64,000 bases of DNA from Physcia stellaris (taxonomy: Eukaryota > Ascomycota > Lecanoromycetes > Caliciales > Physciaceae), in the NCBI GenBank assembly GCA_018902385.1, contig JABSSW010000021.1, forward strand, positions 248,001 to 312,000, given 5' to 3'. This document shows positions 45,143 through 57,400 of the stretch, piece after piece. Under the pieces are notes generated by a model. That model was not told the origin of the DNA and searched no databases. It was given only the letters and a program-made list of their open reading frames with translations. Position 1 is the stretch's first letter. The number at the start of each line of letters is the position of its first letter. The position numbers and the translations under genes are program-made.

Positions 45143-46288
45143 GCACTGCCGTTCTTGATGACTTCACTTTCAGCGGAGACACAAGCAGAACGTATCTCCA
45201 GGCAGAGAGTCAATCTCCAGTTCATAGCATCTTCCACCAATCTTTCAATTGATGCTTCTGTTATGACGAGTCTCCAACTTTGGCCCCTAACCTGTCTTCG
45301 TGTCCTTACGGCGGTCTCCGCGTCTTGCTCTTAACAGCTCGCATTTCATGCGCGTTCCTGAGAAAGCACAAGCAGCGGTATATGACAACGATTGTCATAG
45401 CTTGGTATTCCTCCTCGTTGTAACCTCTACCCGTTCTGCGAAACTATCATCCGACATCTTTCCACACCACGCGACCCATCTCTGGCCGATGTTCAGAGGT
45501 CATCCCTAGCCACTAGGCATAGGATTGGGCTGCGGATACCCATCCGGTGCTGTGTGTATGTCCACCCGCAACCGCGACGCTGGGTCTTCTTCCATCTCTC
45601 CTCAAGTCATTTCATGCGGAATGCCAGTACTGTGCATGCTGTAACGGGAATACCTCCGAAGTGTGATCTTCTGACGCGAAGATTAGAGGCATGGAGGACA
45701 GGGGAAGATGGTGAAGTAGCGAGGTTTTGGGGTAGGAAGGCTGGTAAAATGGTAGCGAGGGTGATTTCTTCACACCTCGAGAACGGAAGTGATGGAGAAG
45801 CTATGACATAGTCACGCGGTGATGAAGCTTTTGCAAGTAATTGAGATGAAGATCCATTTGCACAGTAATTGCCAGCCACTTATGTCAGCGCCAAGACAGC
45901 GGGCCGGATAGCCGGCACATTGGGAAATGCACCGTCCGATGTCGAGTAACTTCAAGTGTGTATCCGTAAGGCACAATAATGTATGTCTCCGCGGAAACCT
46001 CGGATTCGCATAAGGCAGTTGGTCACAGACGAGACAGAATTTGGTGGAGAGGAGTATGCGATGACTATTCCCAACACGTCAGTTCAAGCGACGCTGGATT
46101 CGTAAGCAGATTGCACTAGTCAGACCTATTACGCATCCTTGCAGCTACCTATGGAAATGGCTCTCGCTTTCTCTACGTGATATATGAAGTGAAGCATTTA
46201 CATTTAATTGTATCCCAACCCCTTAAATACTGCGCATCTCACCCACAACGTGAAAAACCCACTCCAACAATCATTCAAAAACAAAGCA
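45143..46288. other. Intergenic, no supported gene
   Basis: 1.1 kb between two plus-strand genes. Short frames only. Presumed 3' UTR of the hypothetical gene and promoter of the oxidoreductase. Confidence 0.5.
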
Positions 46289-47570
46289 ATGGCAACCCAC
46301 CCAGCCGTCGTCACAGTAGCGGTCCATGCGCCCTTAGAAATAGCCCAAGTCCCTACAATCGCCCCAGAAGCGGGTGAAGTGCGTGTCCGTGTGGAATGGA
46401 CAGCATCCACGCCCTTGGATTTGCACCAAGCCGACGGCGGTCTCCTAGTCAAGCATCCCCAAGTGCTCGGTGACGGCATCGCAGGAAGTGTCGTCGAAGT
46501 CGGCCCCGAGGTAAAGACTTTGAAGCTCGGTGACAAGGTAATTTATAGAATTTTCGCGATGTCTAGTAAGACGCAAGCTGATGGGCACAGGTCTTTGGCT
46601 TTGGGTGGCGCGAGCAGAAGGAGAAGGCGTACCAGGAGTTCTCCACGCTCCCGGAGTTTCTCCTCGGCAAGGCGAGTCTTGCGTAGTGCTATTTAACTGA
46701 ATGCTAGACTAAGACGCGATATAGCTCCCTGCGGGCTTTACTCTGCAAGAGGCGGTCACGCTTCCCAACAACTTCGTCACTGTTTGTCATACCATCACCG
46801 CGGACCTTGGCTTGCCACTCCCCTGGCCAAAACCGGCCGAGTATGTCCCGCCCCGAGCTGATGATCGTATTTTGATCTGGGGCGGCGCGTCGTCTGTGGG
46901 ACATTACGCCATCCAAATCCTGACTTATTATGGCTATCGCAATATCCTTACCACGGCATCGCCAAAACACCACGACACTATGCGGTCTCTGGGTGCAGCC
47001 AAGGCATTCGATTATCGGAGTTCATCGGTAACGGATGAGATTCTAGAATCATGTTCGTCTGACTCAGCTTCACAGCCGGCTATTCCTCTTATCCTTGACT
47101 GCATTGGGTCTTTGAAGGGCACACTAGAACCGATCATGAAACTTGCCCAGAAAGGCACGAAAGTCGCGGTACTCTTGCCGATTATTGTCAAAGACTCCAC
47201 GGAGGAGACGATGCCAGAGTATGCCATGGATGTGGCGGCAGCTGTGTCCTGGACAGAAGGTGTTGAGGCAACGGGTGTTCGTACGCATTTTTATTTAGAC
47301 GTAAGCTGCTGGAAAGTCTCTTTGCTCGTTTTGGTTCTGCACTAGTTTAGTTCTGCTCTAACGCTGGGATGATGGTAGAACAAGTTCTTCCGTGATCACC
47401 TACAATCAAATATTATGCCCACTATGCTCGCCGAAGGTATCATCAAGCCTAACCCGCAGCGGATCATTGAAGGGAAGACATTGTTGGATAGGGCGCAGAA
47501 AGCAATGGATTTACTACGCCGACGAGAGGTCAGTGGCGAGCGTCTTGTTTGGAGGATCGCTGAAGACTAG
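46289..47570 (+). CDS. MDR-family (zinc-independent) oxidoreductase with a GC-AG intron
   Basis: Exons 46289-46537, 46591-46671, 46725-47300 and 47379-47570, 365 aa. Medium-chain dehydrogenase/reductase: an N-terminal GroES-like fold (STPLDLHQADGG, LGDGIAGSVVEVGPEV, KLGDKVFGFG) and a Rossmann fold with ILIWGGASSVGHYAIQIL. The cofactor is probably NADPH. Zinc-binding Cys residues of alcohol dehydrogenases are missing, so it belongs with the enoyl-reductase/quinone-reductase-like branch, often seen as trans-acting enoyl reductases or toxin-resistance enzymes. No polyketide synthase is in the window. Intron 2 starts with GC (AAG|GCGAGT) and ends atag. Using it keeps LLGK|LPAGFTLQEAVTLP open, while no GT donor does. 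ATG 46289 begins MATHPAVVTVAVH, the usual start region. Confidence 0.88.
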
Positions 47571-47806
47571 ATGCCTAACAGCGGTCGGAAAAGGTATGTG
47601 TCGTTGAATATAAAATCTCGAGATTTCGAGACACATAACCAAGATGTGGCTTTTTGGTTTGGCAGTAAGTCACGATTATGAGTGTTCATAGCAACATAGC
47701 AACAATACCCAAAAGGGTATTCGAGACTTGGCGTATCTATTCAAACTCTCCCTCTCTTTCATGATGCGAACAATGATTTTCGTGAATCATTTCTCGCGGA
47801 CGGAGG

Positions 47807-50545
47807 TTAGACTGGAAGATCATTACGATCCACGAAATCAATTATCACGATCTTCCCATCTGGACCGACAGCATAAAGTCTTGTTCCAGATCGATCAAAA
47901 CGTAGAGCGCTGGGACAGATCTGATAGTTTGTTTTGGGATCGCTCAACGAGAACTCGACTGTGGTTACCTCCTGATCTCCATCATAGATACCTCCTTGTG
48001 GATGGGCTTGAAGACCAATGAGCGATATTTTACCATTCTTTTCCAGAACAGCAAACAGATGGAGTACCGATGAGACGGCTCCGGACACTAGGATCGGTCT
48101 ATTCCTCAAGCTTTCTAGATTGTGGACGCTTGCGCCTGCAGCGTGTCCAGGTGGAAAAGTAATTGGCGAACAGTAGGGCCATTCGCCTTCGTTGCGGCAT
48201 CGTTCGCTTGATGCAGCCGTTGTACAAAGCAGATATTGTTTTCCACTTTGGGACGTATACGTCGATACAGACGTGACGCCCTGAATACCCGTCTCCTGTA
48301 TTCAGATAAGTCAGAAGAGAAACCATCAAAAAGAAGTCCTCGGGTTTCCCTTACCGGCGTGTAACCGCCTTTGCTAATTGAAATTGAGCGCTCATTTTCG
48401 CTGGGATGTGATGGCAGCTCCCGGACAAGGACGGAGTTACGCAACTCAGTACGACATAGAATCAATTTACCATTTCGACTAAAATCCACGTCTTTCGGAT
48501 GATCTCCTTGATCCAGATTGTACTCGAGAGGCTCACCAATCAATGGACGATTGTTATCTGCCTGTGTGACATTGAAGAGGAGTATCCGACCCTCAAATGA
48601 CAACTTACCTTGTCTGCATTGGCCGATTATTATCTTCAAGGCGTCTTCAGACTCATGTATACCTAAACCTCTGGGCCCCCATCCAGCATAAGATCGCCTG
48701 ACAGCCGTCGCTCTGTCGATCGTGTGATTTCTGATTTGAATCACTGTCAGATCCTGATCAGTGCAGATAACCATCCATGTACTTGACAGGGCTACTCTCT
48801 GAATGGTGTGTCCGGAACGTTCGCTATAATCGAAAACGTCCTTTAACGGATGTTTCACCCCTCTCTTGGTCGACTTGAGAGCCGTCAAAGTTGGATACAC
48901 TACTATTCTTTTGTGGTTATAATAGTAGAGTAGCCTAGAGTCTTCTGATATACCAGCGTTGGTGTAGCTTTTATCTATCTGGAGGTGGAACGTCCGGGAA
49001 ATACGTGGAGGAATTGCGGGCGCGATTGGGGGTTCTCTATGGAAATCTATATCGTTGCTTAGGGTGCTTTGGCGGGTAATGCTGGTAGAAGAGACTGGAG
49101 TTGAGCGAGATACTGCGCCACAGTCAGCAATTATTAAGTCTTGGAGACTAAGGAAGTAATAGATGGGTACGAGCAAATGTAATGCAGTATCAGTAGGGTA
49201 AAGTACAAGGAACGTGTCGTCTATTGTAGCTGGGATAGTATATCAAGGCTTGCAGAGCGAGCTAGTGGCGCCTACCTTCAGACGAAGAGCTCGTCGAGTC
49301 TTCTGGTTGACCAAGACTAGGCTCGTCAGCTTCCAAAGCTTCATATACTACTTCGAGCACATCCATGATCCGAGCTTTGACTGTTGAGGGGTAAAGTGAA
49401 GCTTCGTTTTCGATTCGAAAGCGCTGACGTTGGCGAGACGGCCTATAACTTAGGAAAAATTCAATCTATTCATTGCATTAGCTCACGATGCTCTACAACT
49501 CTTCAACTCAATCTCTGACTGACCGATGCCCAACGAATATCCCAATCCTTAGACTCGAAGGCCAGTCGCTGTACAGTCTGCTGCAGCTCTGAAGGAACCG
49601 TATCTGGGCCAGACTGGGAGCTGAGTTGGATTGCACAGTCCAGCAATCCCAGCGTGACAAAGCCGCGATTCAATCGCGGGGTCCGATGGACGAGTGTCAA
49701 TACCCAGTCCAAGCGGCTCTTAGAAAACACGGGTGCGTCATGAACCCGAGTCTCTAATGCCTCTCGAAGAAGAACCGAGGCTTCCAGGAGAACATCTCCA
49801 CTATCTCCTGAATCATGCCGTTTAAGTGCGGAAATCGAATTCCGCACTATCTCCTGGATTCCAGGAAGTGTAATTTTCCGTTGCTCCCTCTGAGGCATTG
49901 GAATTCCAGCGATAATTTGATCAAAATATACGAAAACATTTTGCAAATTATTATATTGACCGCTCGCCTATCAATTGTAAGCCTGTTTCTCTTGTAATGC
50001 TGGAGTTGGAAGATACTAACAATCGAAGCTCCGGTCAAGATCAATCCAAGGACCGGCTCAACGAGCGCCCCAGGCCTTGGGAGGCTGCGCTTGAAGAGGG
50101 AGAAGTATTGTGCGGCGAGCCTTGCGAGATAGAGAGCTCTGGCGCGGCGATTCTTCTCCACAGGCAATGACTGAGACCGTCGTCTACCTCGGGGTATGTC
50201 ACTGAATCGATTGGAAATGTTCAAGCGCAAGCGTGACCAGGGCTCAGCATGAAGCTCTTCAACACCTAGATGGTGGAGAAGAGCGAGGGCGGCGATCAAC
50301 GTCCTAAGCTGCAGAATGCGGAATCTCGAACTCAACGAATCTTCGACCTGGTTTAGAGGTCCTGATAGATAGACTGCGATCCGTTTGATGAGATCGCTGG
50401 TATAGTCTTCAGATGGGGAAGATGATGCTATACCCTCGGAGACTTGCCAACATTCGCCGTCAAGGGTTTCTTTTAATTGGATTAAGTCTTGGTAAGCTGG
50501 ACTTCCCGAATTGTGAAGTCGCTCAAACAGCGATCTCAATGACAT
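47807..50545 (-). CDS. Uncharacterised 840-aa protein with beta-propeller-like C-terminal half
   Basis: Five exons on the minus strand: 50545-50021, 49967-49524, 49465-49276, 49229-48355 and 48295-47807. All joins keep frame (GASI|ASGQYNN, IRWAS|IEFFLSYRP, YTP|ETGIQGVTS). The N-terminal half is alpha-helical (SLFERLHNSGSPAYQDLI, LIAALALLHHLGVEELHAEP) and matches nothing I know. The C-terminal half has WD40/YVTN-like blade repeats: SEDSRLLYYYNHKRIVVY, VALSSTWMVICTDQDLTVIQ, DVDFSRNGKLILCR and ALRFDRSGTRLYAVGPDGKI. The propeller suggests a scaffold or protein-interaction role. Convergent with the oxidoreductase (about 240 nt between stops) and divergent from the permease (about 470 nt between starts). 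Confidence 0.75.
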
Positions 50546-51018
50546 GATGATCGAAGTGCAGGAAGACAGGACGATGAGTGTTACTCGAAGAGGGGCGAAG
50601 AGCGTCTGTGGATAAGTGGATACCTGCAAGGCAGCTGGTGTGGCAGAAGACAGCCACAGAAGGATTCAGCTGGGGTCTGTTGGCACCTGCGAAGTCAGGT
50701 GACGTCGCGTCTAGACAACTTCCGAGCGAGGTTGGGCTGATCGGGATTGTCCTGATCGGGGAATAACAAAGGTAAAGAAAGCCCTGTGTTCGCCGAGCTC
50801 AGGTACTGTGCTTTTCATTGGTCGCGGAATCGAGAATCATGCACTGCGCCCCTGCGCAGACTTTGGCAATATTAACCGAATTTGGCCAGAAGCATTGCAC
50901 ACATCTGCAGCCTCGTCAACATGAGGGGCAGGCGACAAAGATAAGACCCAGTCTCCATCCTGCTGAGCTTTCGAGCAAGCAAAAGACCTCCTGCGGAGCC
51001 CAAGGGTTCGCTTTGGGG
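50546..51018. promoter_or_regulatory. Divergent promoter region between the propeller gene and the permease
   Basis: 470 nt between two start codons on opposite strands, so both promoters must lie here. I see no clear TATA box. Confidence 0.4.
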
Positions 51019-53407
51019 ATGGCATCAAGAAGAGATTCTACGCTCTTCAGGGGCTTGCGCCAGACTACTACCTCAGATTCTGGGGCACCTCTTGATGCCA
51101 ATGCACCCAATGAGAAGCCTGATAACAACTTGGTAGACTCATTGAGCGACAGGCTGTTCAAGAAGGACTACCTGGATCGCAAGCTCGAACGTCATCATAT
51201 AACTGGTATATACGTTCCCTCAAAGGCGAAGTCAAAGTTGCATCTGACCGTTTGACAGGTATCGCTTTCTCGGGTGCTGTAGGAATCGGCATCTACCAGA
51301 CTTCGGGGGAAATAATCGCTTTGGGCGGACCAGTAGGGGCGCTCATTGCATATGTGTTTGCCGGCCTGGTCATATTCTCTGTCATGCGATGTCTTGCCGA
51401 AATGGTGTCTGTTCGTCCGGTCAAAGGGCCCCTGATGGATTTTCCGCACACCTTCGTGGATGAGGCCCTCGGCTTTTCTGTTGGTATCATGTACTGGTAC
51501 GGAGTTTCTATTTCTCGAACGGAGTTCTGCTAAAGATTGCAGGGTAGCAAATTGTATGAGTACAGTCACGTTGACTATCGCAGCCGCCATGTTTACTCAA
51601 TACTGGGAGTCGAGTTTTAGCATGACATCGGCCGTCTTTGTGCTTCTGTTGGCTATTTTCTTCATGAATGCTTGCGGTGTCCTTGTACTTGGCCTCCCAT
51701 AACTTCAGACATTCTTACGGCTGACTGCTGATAGCTATACGGAAACATGGAGTGGGTCTTTAAATGGTTAAAGATACTACTTATTATTGCTCTTTGCTCG
51801 CTCATGATAGCTATCAAAGCCGGAGGTTAGTCCATAAACTTGCTTAACAACTCCAAAACTAAACATTGCTTAGCTGGAAGCGGGACGGTAGACTCAAGTA
51901 TGTCGGACTTACTCCAGAGATTGACGCTAGAATCCTGATGAGAAACACACAGATTATGAGATAAGCCCAGGCTATAATTCGACTGGCTTCTTTACCAGTG
52001 GCGATGAATCGTCCGTCGACAGGACCCAAGTCGCGATTGTAGGTACTGGAGGCCGCATCCTGAGCGTCTGGTATGTACTGCAAGCCACTGCACTCGCGTG
52101 TGACCAGCAATGACTCGCTATTCAGGACTTGCACTACGCTAGCCATGTTCCAATTCATGGGTGGGGAGATAGTACTTGCGACGGCTGGAGAGGCTAGGAA
52201 ACCTCGCCGAGACTTACCTACTGCAGCAAGATACATGTATCTGCTACCAGTAGGTTTCTACCTTGTTGCGATTCTCCTGGTCGGGCTGAATGTCAATTAC
52301 CTGGATCCAAGGATCTATCATTCTCACATCTCATGGTACTCACAAGATCGGCTCAAAGGTATCCAGACTGCAATTCGGTCTCCATTCGTGGTCGCCATCC
52401 AGAATGCTGGGGTGGAAAAGTTACCTGGCTTCTTAGATGCCTGTTTTATTTTCTCTGCATTAACGGCTGCGTGAGTTAACCCATCGGTTTTGACTACCCT
52501 TCAAAATTAAATCAAGTAGGAACTCAGCACTGTATGTATCAAGCCGTACATTATTCGTACTTGCGCAGCGAAGCGAGTATGACGTGATCAAACGCACACT
52601 TGGCCGGACGAATAATGGCCACACCCCTTTGGCGGCGATTTTTTTGAGCTTTCTTCCAGGGTTGCTTGCCTTTCTGGCGGTGAAGTCTACAGACATTTCT
52701 TTCCAAGAGGTAGGACCCATATCATTGAACTCGCCGTGGAAGCTTTGACTGATGAGGATACAGCCCATACATGTCTTCGGGCGCTTGTATACCGGGCCTA
52801 TGGTACATGCCTCCCCTCGAAGGCGAAGTCACATCTGACCGTTTGACAGCTCTGTATATATGGTAGCGAATGTGTCGCTTTTCTTCGATTTAAGACTGGG
52901 TGCGCTTGAAACTTGGGTCAGACTATAGCTGAAGCTAATGATAGTCCCAGAATGGCCTTTCATCACGTGATCATGAATCGAGATGGCAAGGCCTACAAAT
53001 CGAATCACTACAGAGCACACTGGCAGCCGCTCTGGGCTATTCTAGGACTTTTGCTTTGCAGCCTGCTGATGCTTTTCAGTGGCTGGTCTGCAGTATACGA
53101 CCTAGTTGCAAGATCCAAGGGTGTCGAGCGAAGTGATTCCATTGCCGATCTTGTCGCAGCTTATCTAGGAGTGAGTGTCTCCCGTGCTAGATTCAAGTCC
53201 GCATCACTGAACTTCTAATAGCCGGTTCTCTTCTTTTTGATATTCTTCTCATACAAATGGAGGTACGGAACTCGCTTTCGTGGTCTGAATGAAATGGCAA
53301 ACGTATGGTTCCCTGCAAATGTGCCGGACGAAGATGAAAACACTCTTGGCGTCGTACTCGGGAAGGAAAGAGGGCGATTCAAGGAGTTTGTTAGCTGGTT
53401 GAAATGA
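51019..53407 (+). CDS. Amino-acid permease (APC superfamily), 12 exons
   Basis: 611 aa. Exons 51019-51205, 51259-51496, 51543-51684, 51735-51825, 51874-51897, 51953-52070, 52126-52470, 52520-52709, 52764-52802, 52850-52899, 52945-53170 and 53222-53407. Hallmarks: RHHITGIAFSGAVGIGIYQT at TM1 (the substrate-binding GxG loop), then SVMRCLAEMVSVRP, FQFMGGEIVLATAGEARKP, ANSALYVSSRTLFVLAQR, SNHYRAHWQPLWAILGL, and a TM12 of LFFLIFFSYKWRYGTRF. It fits the yeast/fungal amino-acid permease group of plasma-membrane proton symporters; substrate unknown. All 11 introns are 45-55 nt. Introns 1 and 9 are near-identical in sequence (see findings). Intron 10 is 45 nt, a multiple of three, and holds an in-frame TGA. 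Confidence 0.87.
51206..51258 (+). repeat. Intron 1 of the permease, copy A of a duplicated intron
   Basis: 53-nt GT-AG intron. It shares aaggcgaagtca and catctgaccgtttgacag with intron 9 of the same gene. The only gap is a 6-nt stretch (aagttg) present here. Confidence 0.85.
52803..52849 (+). repeat. Intron 9 of the permease, copy B of a duplicated intron
   Basis: 47-nt GT-AG intron. From the shared aaggcgaagtca to the acceptor it is identical to copy A apart from the 6-nt gap. The first 20 nt differ at about five places. Confidence 0.85.
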
Positions 53408-53674
53408 ACAATTCCTCGCTGCCTACTTTACGCTGTTGGGCTGCCCAGGCCCTGATCAAGTCCGCATCTTCCCTTGTGTATTCATTGCTTTCCACTATGT
53501 CCGTCTGTGGGAGGCAGTTCCATAACTCGCGTGGTGTTTCACTCAGAAGGCTAGCATCCACATTGCAGCATAGGTGAAGTATATGATGAAGCTGTAGTTT
53601 CTGCTTGAGATTGGACAGCTGAAGACGCAGCAGCTAGCGATTTCCAGGCGACTTCCAAGGATAAAACAAAATTT

Positions 53675-53704
53675 TCAGAGGCGCGTGGCGCCCTAGGCCT
53701 CTGA
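53675..53704. repeat. Perfect 8-bp inverted repeat (hairpin)
   Basis: tcagaggc and gcctctga flank a 14-nt loop that itself contains the palindrome ggcgcc. About 270 nt after the permease stop; it could be a transcript-end hairpin or a terminal repeat of a small lost element. Confidence 0.6.
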
Positions 53705-53713
53705 GTCGTGACA

Positions 53714-53736
53714 TCTAACCCTACACTAACCCTAAG
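53714..53736. repeat. Two telomere-like units
   Basis: ctaaccctacactaaccctaa reads as two CCCTAA-type units with a 3-nt insertion. Ascomycete telomeres are (TTAGGG)n. Only two units, so this may be chance. Confidence 0.35.
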
Positions 53737-54153
53737 CAATAGCCGCCAGTGCAAAACCGAATTTTGACGCGAGAAAAGAGGATAATTTGCACATGGGCAG
53801 AAGGTCAGAATCGAGGCCCGATAGGTCTACAGTCGAGTGTAATGCTCCTGGTTGTAAGGTATGTGGATTATGACTATCTAGGAGGGTGCTACAGGCGATT
53901 TTGTAGAAGGCCTACTGCCAAGCATATAAGGCTAGTCACGTGCAGCTCGCTTAATGGGCCAATAGCCAGTTTCTTGTTCCTACCCTCCAACAACGCGATG
54001 CTCCATCGTGGTGTTCACCCTATGTTGCATCAAGATGCATTGCCATTTTGTTAATACCCATGTCTCCGTCTCCGTCCGATCGTCGTGCGTTTAGGTGCTA
54101 GTAGAACGGGTTTTCGTCGGACGTAGTCAAGCAACTCAGCTTTCCTCCTCCGT

Positions 54154-54277
54154 GCGCCTTGTTCACGCAAAGACCTTCCTTTGCCTACCTTATCTGGCAT
54201 TCGACTATCACGAATGCGCCTTGTTCACGCAAAGACCTTCCTTTGCCTACCTTATCTGGCATTCAACTATCACGAGA
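54154..54277 (+). repeat. Two tandem copies of a 62-bp unit
   Basis: gcgccttgttcacgcaaaga begins at 54154 and again at 54216, with near-perfect identity through ggcattc and actatcacga. It lies just outside the AT-rich block. Confidence 0.9.
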
Positions 54278-54429
54278 GCTGGAAGCCTTAGACAACGCCC
54301 TTATTGTTGGAGTAAACTCACCACCAAAGGCAATGCCAAGGCGTTATTCTATTATAGGCTAGCGTGCAAACTCTGTACAATAATTCACATTCATCACATG
54401 TACGGTAGATAGTATTATCATGAATATAA

Positions 54430-57400
54430 ACACGTTGCATTTTACATATTTGTAACAAATTATGAATTCGACAATGTTTGTCAAATATCATTCGAATCGA
54501 TTCATATTATTTTACAACGTTCAAACGTTGATTTCATGCATCGATCGAAAAATTTTTGATTGATTAAACAACGATCAAATTCGAAAACATCAAATTGAAT
54601 TCACAACGAATTTATCGTCATTTAGTATCGTCAATAGTATGCATATTGTTTTTTTAACGATCGTCATTTAGTTTTTCAAAGATTTCAAAAACGAATATCG
54701 ACGTCGATCGATCGAAACGTCATTCATCGTTTAAGCGAACGTCAAATTCGAACGCACGATCGATCATTCGATTTCGATAAAAACATTTTCAAGAAACACG
54801 AAATTTCACATACACGATTCAATGATTCAATAAATTCGTCATCGTTTCGAATCGATGTTTCGAATTCATTTGTTACGAAATGAAAAAAAATACGACATGA
54901 AATTCACACGTTTTATACGATTTCACGAATCACATACGTTTTTTTTTTTTTTTTCATTTATACGATTCAAGTTTTCAAATTCAAATATCACAAAGTTTAC
55001 GTCAAACATTATTCACAATTTTGTCGTTTTCATTTCAAAATCAAAACAATATTTCAATTGAAAAATCGACGTCAAAAACGATTTTCGAGTCAATCATGTT
55101 GAATAAACAATCAATTTATCAGTAAAATCAATGTTTATCGTCGAATTTTTACACAACAAAAATATCGATTGAAATTTCATCGATGCAAAAACGAAAATCA
55201 AATTCACGAATTTCATCATCGTCGTCGAAAAACACGAACGAAATTTGAATAAATTTTTTTTCATTTGTTCAATGCAATCGACGTCAATTATCGTTTTTTA
55301 TCATTGTTATAGCGAATTCAACATCATTGATTTATTGAACAAACATAACAAAACGTTTCAAAAAAAATATTTTCGTTTTTTCGTCGATATCATTTTCGAT
55401 TTCATTGATCGATTTGTTATTTTAACGAACGTCGAATTTTACATCAAAATCGTTCAATCATTACACAATCAATTGATTATCGAAAACGTTGATTCGAAAT
55501 TCATTGTCGACGTATTTTGTCAAAATATCTTGTTGTTCAAAATGCACAAATTAATTCATTTCAATTATTTCGTGATTCGTCAACGTGACGAATGAATTTT
55601 CGAAAACACAAATTTCATCGAAATCGAAATTTTTTTTTTTGAATTTCGTTAAAATCATTATCGATACGATAGCAAAATCAAATTCAATTGCATTGATCGT
55701 TAATCGTTTCGAAAAATCTAAACGTATTCGTTTTAATATATCAAGATTTGAATACATCGATTTCTTTTGCATCAATCAAAAATACATAAATAACGATTTC
55801 ATCAAACATGATTTTGAAAAATGTTATTATAATCATTCAAAAACGTTTTCAAAAAATGAATTGATAAAAACATGTTTGATCATTCATACGACAAAATTTT
55901 AAAAAAATTCAAAATTTACAATAACAATCAACGTCGTTAATTGAATTTTGAAAACAAATTTTGTTCATTAATTATTCAATCAACGATATATTGTGATACA
56001 CAAATTCGAACGTCAATATTCACGTGTGCAAAAATCGAAATTTCATACATTTTTTCATGTTTCACATCGAGCGTGTTGTAATTGCAAACAAAATTCGTTT
56101 CATTGTTGAAAAAAATCAAATTATTGTTCGTTTTTTTTTACAACAATGCAAATAATCAATTCATTGATTTGTCAATTTTTTACATGTCAAATTCGTCAAC
56201 AAATTTGTTGTCAATATCAACATTCGAAAAACAAAACGTTTATTGAAATATTGAAAATCACATTTTTAAATATCAAAACAAGTTAATCGAATATGTTTTT
56301 TTGCAAAACAACGAATTATACGTTTTGAAATTGCAATCACATTAAATGATTACATTGTCAACAACATTATCATTGTCGTTTATCGTATGATATCGAAATT
56401 TGAATCACATGAATTTTTTTATTACGTCAATATTTAAAAAATTGAATCATTTTTGTCAAAACGATTGCAAAAATAATCATTGCGATGTTTGCAAATGAAT
56501 CAAAACAAAAAAATGAAATAAAAAAAATATTCATCATGTTCAAAAAACGTTTCATATTATTCACATTGATTTAATATCAATAACGATCGAAAATTTTGAA
56601 AATGAACGTTATTACATCAATATCATCGATGACAAATTACGTTGAACGAAAATATACATCGTTAAAAACAAACACGAATGATTACAATGTTTTATCAAAT
56701 ACATCAATTGAATCAAACGTCAATTCAATGTTGACGTCAAAATCGTACGTACAAATTATAACAACGAATTTCGTAACACGCAATCAATCAATTATTTTGA
56801 CAATCAAAACATTGAATTCAATTCAATTTCAACAAATGTTCAAAACGTCAATGATGTAATCGAAACATATCAACGTATTTTCATCATCATCATGATCAAA
56901 ACAACGTTATTGACGAAAAACATATCGAATTTTTTGTAATTAAACATTACACATGCAATGACGTATATCAAAAATCGACGTTCAATTTCGTATTTGAAAA
57001 GTCAATTATCGTTCGAAAATATTTACGAACAATTTTCGAAATTGACGAACATGTATTTATTCGAATCAATCGTTTACGTCGTCATCAACAAAAAATCAAA
57101 AATCATTTGAAATCGAATGTCGAAAAAAAAATTTCATCGAATATAACGATGATATTATTTATCGAATTTACATATCGATTAATCAAAAAATCGAACGCAT
57201 CAAAAATTTCGATATTTATGATTACAAATCAATATCAAAAATTGACATCGAATTCGATAAAAATTTTATTGAATCAATTATTAATTCAACAATGATGAAT
57301 TTTTTTGTTATTCACATTGAATTTATTGCAAAAAAAACAAAAAATTCAATTTCAAATTTTTCAAAACATTGAAATTCGATCACATATTAAAATTAAATTT

